64,000 nucleotides of DNA, taken from positions 3,348,001 through 3,412,000 of the forward strand of contig OY756141.1 of assembly GCA_963576785.1 (NCBI GenBank). Direction: 5' to 3'. Within the stretch, counting starts at the first letter, position 1; every line of letters begins with the position of its first letter. Below, in pieces: positions 58,722 to 64,000 of the stretch. This DNA comes from Chlorophyllum brunneum (Eukaryota > Basidiomycota > Agaricomycetes > Agaricales > Agaricaceae). The position numbers and the translations under genes are program-made. The notes beneath the pieces were generated by a model. It was not told where the DNA came from. It saw only the letters and a list, made by a program, of their open reading frames with translations, and did not search any database.

Positions 58722-60030
58722 AGTGTAGCTAATCTCTCATCTATGTCAAGCACCTATCCAAAAGAGGAAGGTGGTGGTAAAAGATCAAAAAACAATGTCT
58801 GATGATACTTAGGAACATATGTGGACAAAATACAACAAGAATACAATGAACTAACAATTTGCTAATTACTAGGCATTGCTAGAGCCTTTCAGAAGACTAG
58901 TATATATTTTTCTCAGATTGTTAAATTACATGTTTATATATTCAGGCAATCTCAAAAATACCCACTATTATATTTAGCTTATTGTTTAATATCCATATAT
59001 TCCTCACTGCTTTACCCTCAGTTTTTATCATTCTCTTATACAAGTGCATACTATAGTCTATAACACAATTATAGCCTTTACATATTCCTACTAGTCACAA
59101 CTTCTCAAGTAATGTACAAGATATATAAAAAAGAACTGAATAATCAATGTTGCAGCTACAGTAAGTTCTATATCAGGCTTTCTGATTACTGAACCTAGTA
59201 ATACAGAACCACCCCACCCTTACTTGAACATCATCTTATTTCTACTTTATTCCTTCAGTACCAATATGACATGTTATATGGCCTAGTCCCTCAATCATGT
59301 ATTCTTTCAGGAAATTTATAAGTTTTTGAACTTGTGATATATTATAGCTGATTTTATATATGTTTGGGTTTTTTTGTGCTTTTTGTAAGTGAGTCTGAGC
59401 CTTTTTTTGCATCTTCTATTGACTCTTTTCTGTGATTTTCTGCACGTGCAGTATGAAAAGGACTAATTTCTGTGGTTTTTTAGATAACATTAGAAAAAAA
59501 CATTTTTAAGTAGTTTTCAAAAATGTCAGATTAGACTGCTCCAGTAGTTTCAAATACATCAGACTTTGTATAGTATTATCTAAGAGTTTACCAGAAAGAT
59601 GCAGAATAACACTGTTTATGCAATTAAATATTCACTCACTGACCCATTTTATGAATATTTACAAGCAGATTCTGATCTTTTTGGCCATGTCAGCCACATT
59701 AGGAAATGTGCAAGCCACTTTTCATTGGGCATGAAGACTGAGGTAAGTAAATAGCATACACACTATATTGTGTTTATTGACTTGTAATATTTCTAGCTTC
59801 ATTTATCCACAGTTCCCACCCCTTTATACTTGAAGGATCATATTACCAACAATCGAGTGTATGAGCATGGGTGCCTCTCATATATTCTTTCACAGTTTTA
59901 CACTTCCACATAAGTCAATTGTTCAGACAGAACCGTTCATATACATCATAGGAGAACACAATTCTTTGCAATAATTCCGCCTCCTTCATGATCTCCTTGT
60001 AACAGACTCGGATACGTGATTATATGCTGC
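58722..60030. other. AT-rich DNA upstream of the LINE
   Basis: Possibly the LINE 5' end plus older decayed repeats. No coding feature is recognisable. CpG reappears from about 59850, close to the metallothionein gene. Confidence 0.45.
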
Positions 60031-60295
60031 TTAACACTTGCATGAACCAGGCTTGCACTGGCAACTATCATACAATTAGTATGTGTTAGTATAATAATAG
60101 CCGTTGCAGGTACTTACGCGCTACCGCAGGCACAAGAGGTTGAACCACAGTTATTGGTGTTCTGTGGAACGGAAGCGTTGCAGTTGCACTTGTAGGCGCA
60201 GTTGCAGACTGGGGTACACTTAGTAGAACACTGAATACAACGTAGGTTAGGTCAAGAGTTTGCCTCGTCGGAGCAAAAAAAAAAAATATTACCAT
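60031..60295 (-). CDS. Metallothionein, 13 Cys in 49 aa
   Basis: Three exons (60295-60293, 60230-60118, 60064-60031) give 49 aa beginning MCSTKCTPVCNCAYKCNCN and ending CACGSACQCKPGSCKC. Thirteen cysteines fall in CxxxC and CxC groups with no aromatic residue except one Tyr, the pattern of class-I-like fungal copper or cadmium metallothioneins. The first exon is only the ATG: ATG is followed directly by GTAATA, and the acceptor TATTCAG joins to TGT. The last intron (53 nt) restores the final CQCKPGSCKC. A TATAAAAG box lies 106-113 nt upstream. It should bind soft metals in the cytosol. The 69-codon frame in another register over this site is a shadow. Confidence 0.85.
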
Positions 60296-60400
60296 GATTA
60301 TTGAAAATTTGGTCGTAAGTGATTATTGAGTAGTGTGCGAGTGATGTGAGGAGTTGGATGCTCGTGTCGATGATAGAATTCTACCTCCAGCTCGCGACGT

Positions 60401-60408
60401 CTTTTATA
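60401..60408 (-). promoter_or_regulatory. TATA box of the metallothionein gene
   Basis: The minus strand reads CGCGTATAAAAGACG, 106-113 nt upstream of the ATG. The CT/CA-rich leader that follows is typical of strongly expressed fungal genes. Confidence 0.7.
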
Positions 60409-62888
60409 CGCGAAAGGATGCTGACGATACCGAACGAGTCAGAGTAGAGCACAGCGCGGTTTTGTCATCGGAGGTCAATTGCGCGAATTCCTGGATGATG
60501 GAGCTATTGATGTTTTATCCAAAAAAGGAAGTGCTCGGAGTACTCAGAGTACGTAGCTTCCCGCAGCCAGCCAATAGCGGTGTTGAGTGGTTTTGTGGAT
60601 GCGGGGGCACAAATGCCTCTGTTGACTCAGCCGCAGTAGGTCTGCGTCAATATCGCGAAAACCTTGTCTCCAGGTGGTGGTGCGGGTTGTAAGCTCCAAA
60701 GCTCCGAAGTAGTCTTGCGCACTAGAAATGCGGCTGCTAAAGGGATCAACCCCACATCGATAACGCAATCTATGGTATTAGATGCCAATAGTTACTAGCA
60801 TAGATTCGGTATCATCAAGGAATAACGAGCGTCCCATATCCGCATCAAACTCGAGGTATGTCCAAAGCAGATCTACCACTCGATGACAGGTAGGGAACCA
60901 ATTCTGGTGGTCGAGTCCCATTCCCGGTCGTGAATCCCATTGGGTATCACAATTCCATACAGCCTTCGTTCCATCGTGTCATCGCCTTGTATGGTAACTC
61001 GTGAAATTCCAGGAAACCAGCGAATCTCCGAACATCGTCAGCTCAACATGGTAAAATATGATGGAGCAACTTGATGGATTTCGGCGACTCCTCAGAAAAG
61101 ATAGGAAGCATACTCTGATCAATGAGTTCTACGCGCTAGGTAAGATTAGTGAGTAAGCCGGCAAAATAATCAAGCAGCACGGGACGGACCATTGCACCCT
61201 CTTTGAGTGGATGGAAACTGGAATCAGCCCAGGGTGTTCAAGGTGACCTCGGGCCTGGTGATCGTAAACTTCGATCTCTCGTCCACCCTATCACAGTCCT
61301 TCTGGACTATCGTTAATTGCCATTGCAAGAGATATCCCACCTAGCTCGAGCCCCGGGAAATAGCAATCTTCGTGACAACGAGAGTAGCATCCGCACCACG
61401 ACCGACTAGGTTGACCCGATATATGACATTTCTGAGCCAAACTGGGAGGGATAGAGACTAAACTTACTAAAACTCTTCTGGGACGGACCCTGCAATGCGA
61501 ACAGAGAGCCTCTGTGCCTGTCGGTCTATCCAGATACTATAAATTACCAGCTCTTCTGTATGTACTTCGTCAAATTCGGTCGGATTGAACAACAGTTGAG
61601 GTACGGAATTGGTAATGTCCGGGTCGATGGAGTACATACGCTGGAATTTATGAGCCACAAGTTACCACCGGCCGGCTGGAAGAAGTCCGATATAGTGCAG
61701 CCCACTACCAGGAAGGGCATCTTTAATCATACGCATTCAAAGGTCCGGCTGTATGAGATTCATCAACACATTCTGTGCCCGAATCGTCGTAAAGCCCAAT
61801 GTTCCAACCCGCCGACGGTATATTTGTCAGGTCCTACTTCGGGTGGACACACACCATACATTCTACGTAGACCAGCAGTGCAGTTTTATCAGAATTGGCG
61901 GGTTTTTGTAACGGAGTAAAGAGTCCTACAGGTCTAGATGAGGATTCGAGACAGAATCTCCACGGCTAGAGATGTGAGTTCATACTACTGTTCGCTTGGC
62001 CTTTTAAAAGAAGGGAATCCGAGATGGAATGGACAAGATGGTCGAGCCATAAACAGAGCTGGCCTGGGCGTTTTTGTGTGATGAACACCATCACACGACA
62101 ATCATTATGACAATACCGCACGTTTGTCGATATGATCGACAGTGTCCATGAAATCGCCATGCACGGTATCCTGTGACAGGTATTCATGATTCACCTATTT
62201 GTACAACTTAGCGCTCAATTCCAGTCTCATTTAATTTTCACTTAATTGCCACCTACTGACCATTAGACTTACTGATATCGTACCCCTGTGCTGAACGTAG
62301 TAATCATGGTCCTCACCACATAGTCTGCGAATGACACTGATGTGGATGTGGAACAGCGCGCAAGAGTACTCTCGAGTCCGTTTCGTTCGAGATTCAACAA
62401 ACTGAACATCCCCCTCTCGTAGTCATGATTGCTTACCCTCTTTCTTCACCTTAGACCACGAATAGACGCGTCATTTTTCCTGCTCTGAGGATTTCAGGAT
62501 AGAATTCAGCCTAGCGTGGGTTTTCTGCTACTCGAGTGAATAATTCTCATGCTTGTTGTCCAATCGACGGACCTTGTCCAACATCTATTCCCTAACAATC
62601 AAATCTCCTTTGCTTTGACGGAAAATAAAGCTAGAAGACGGGTGATAACGACACTTCAAAATTCTCTCCGCCTGGAGTCTATGCGGTGATTAGCTCACAT
62701 CTGAATGACTTCCATTACATACTATCACAATCTCCCCTATCAAATCCTCTATCTTCTGGCTCGAAAATCCTCCCGGCCATCATGACAATAGGCTCCTGTA
62801 ATTCCTCCGCTCAGAGAGGGAGGAACTATATTATGTCGCGTTTCACATAGGCTGAAGGGTTAACATACCCGCTCACGTCCGCTCTACG
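60409..62888. other. Gene-poor stretch with weak minus-strand frames
   Basis: The minus frame at 61467-61658 (MAHKFQRMYSIDPDITNSVP onward, 63 codons) and fragments at about 61780-61880 read like protein but could not be joined into a gene and match nothing I recognise. The right end (62.7-62.9 kb) must hold the S10 promoter. Confidence 0.35.
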
Positions 62889-64000
62889 ATGCGGCATCAC
62901 TCACTGGCAGTCCATGCCTTCTTCCTTACGATTGCATTCCTCAGTTTACGACTTGTCCTAGCTCAACGACACTCTGATGATTCCGATCCTCCGAGTCATA
63001 AAGATGATACGAACACTACAACTCCTGGCAATTCCACAGGAATTAGCACACCTCCGACAAACTTACCAACGTCAAATTCGATAACGGACGGAAACCTGAC
63101 TTACGTGCAGGATTCTGGTATTTGTGAGACGACTCCTGGTGTACATCAGGTTTCTGGGTATATCAACGTATCAAAGGATACGTACTTGGTGAGTGTGATG
63201 TGTTATGGGAGTGTTGTGTGTTGAAATGTATCAACACTGGACCCAGTGGTTCTGGTTCTTCGCGGCACGAACGAGTCCAGATTCAGCACCTCTGACATTA
63301 TGGTAAGTCCAGTCGGAGGAGAGGAGTGAGTAATAACGATATTGATGGGCGCGTCAGGATGAATGGCGGTCCAGGGTGTTCATCGATGATCGGTGTCTTC
63401 CAAGGTATGTCCAACTCCAAGCTAAGAGTATATCTGCCTCTCCAAGTCCGAGTACTAAAAGTCGGCTCAATATGATGTAGAGAATGGGCCGTGCCAAGTA
63501 GACGCTAATGGTCTTACGACAACGCTTAACCCATATAGGTATGTTCCGAACATAAGTCCTGCTCATTCCTCGAGAAGGCTGATGGACAACAAATCACATC
63601 CCTCCTGGACGGCGGCGGTGGCGGTGATAGCTGGAATAATGTCACCAACAGTAAGTTCCCCTGGTCCAGGTTCACTTCCGTGTGTCGCGGTGGAGTTGTT
63701 CGTTGACACGATCACTTCTGGCGTCTTCCGCCAGTGTTATATTTAGATCTCCCAGTTGGGACCGGATTCTCCTATGGCACGGATAACAAGACGACGATAC
63801 AAGGGTCCGCAGAGCAGATGTGGGCAGCGTTCCAGGCGTTGTTTGCGAGCAAAGAATTTTCCCAATTCAAGGACAGAAGGTGCTGTAGTGTCTAGCGAGG
63901 AGTGACCAATCGCCCTGACGAAATCACAGGCTTATTTTCGGGACAGAGAGCTTCGGTGCCCGACTTGGTCCTGCTATGATTCGGTACTTCAACAGCCAAA
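62889..64000 (+). CDS. Secreted serine carboxypeptidase (S10), 5' part
   Basis: Seven exons are visible (62889-63188, 63247-63302, 63358-63404, 63481-63538, 63631-63650, 63735-63879, 63930-64000) and the gene runs off the right edge. A signal peptide (MRHHSLAVHAFFLTIAFLSL RLVLA) precedes a Thr/Ser/Asn-rich linker of about 70 residues. The S10 fold begins SGICETTPGVHQVSGYINV, then [59 protein letters not shown], and TESFGARLGPAMIRYF, which carries the catalytic Ser in place of the usual GESYGG. The Asp and His of the triad would lie beyond the window. It should release C-terminal residues from peptides outside the cell or in the vacuole. Confidence 0.9.

Noticed and set aside
61467..61920. Protein-like minus-strand frames
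   Set aside because: They are short, interrupted by stops and unlike any family I know; no model could be built.
1..64000. CRISPR arrays, bacterial operons, rRNA genes
   Set aside because: None seen; the genome is eukaryotic, and no regularly spaced short repeats or rRNA-like blocks were found.

Overview
The window is nuclear DNA from a filamentous basidiomycete, most likely a mushroom-forming Agaricomycete. The signs are very short introns (mostly 45-80 nt, GTRNGT...YAG) that break nearly every gene, an AA14-type copper oxygenase, a DUF6534 membrane protein, WSC, BTB and F-box genes, an intersectin-type endocytic protein, and copia, Tad-like LINE and Tc1 relics that have lost almost all CpG. 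No organism name can be read from the sequence. Where exon coordinates are given they were placed by hand, and every complete multi-exon model sums to a whole number of codons.

Layout. 0-6.4 kb: mostly non-coding, with a gene running off the left edge and one small spliced ORF of unknown function. 6.4-16.7 kb (all minus strand): a short protein with a SIN1/AVO1-type PH domain, a short-chain dehydrogenase, and a 16-exon intersectin-like gene (EH, coiled coil, WH2, two SH3, DH, PH). 17.1-24.3 kb (plus strand): an F-box gene and a tandem pair of F-box paralogues, the first of them dead. 24.5-29.2 kb: RAD7 (nucleotide excision repair) and the SF3B2/Cus1 splicing factor, divergent from one short promoter. 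30.9-39.2 kb: a DUF6534 gene and its 2.1 kb duplicate, separated by a retrotransposon island. 40.4-44.8 kb (minus): the mitochondrial GTP/GDP carrier GGC1, mitoribosomal protein uS7m and a secreted AA14 LPMO. 46.0-53.2 kb (minus): a BTB protein, a carnitine acetyltransferase and a secreted two-WSC-domain protein. 53.3-60.0 kb: a second transposon island (LINE ORF1 cut by a solo LTR), with over 3.3 kb free of CpG. 60.0-64.0 kb: a 13-cysteine metallothionein missed by ORF calling, a gene-poor stretch, and the start of a secreted serine carboxypeptidase (S10) that runs off the right edge.

The genes form no single pathway. Loose themes are actin and endocytosis (intersectin-like protein, possibly the SIN1-type PH protein), mitochondrial supply (GGC1, uS7m, carnitine acetyltransferase) and secreted or wall-facing proteins (AA14, WSC, S10). 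The observations most worth following are the built-in short/long isoform switch of the intersectin gene, CpG-decay boundaries around a transposon island that can be read against an undecayed twin, and micro-exons (2-13 nt, plus an ATG-only first exon).
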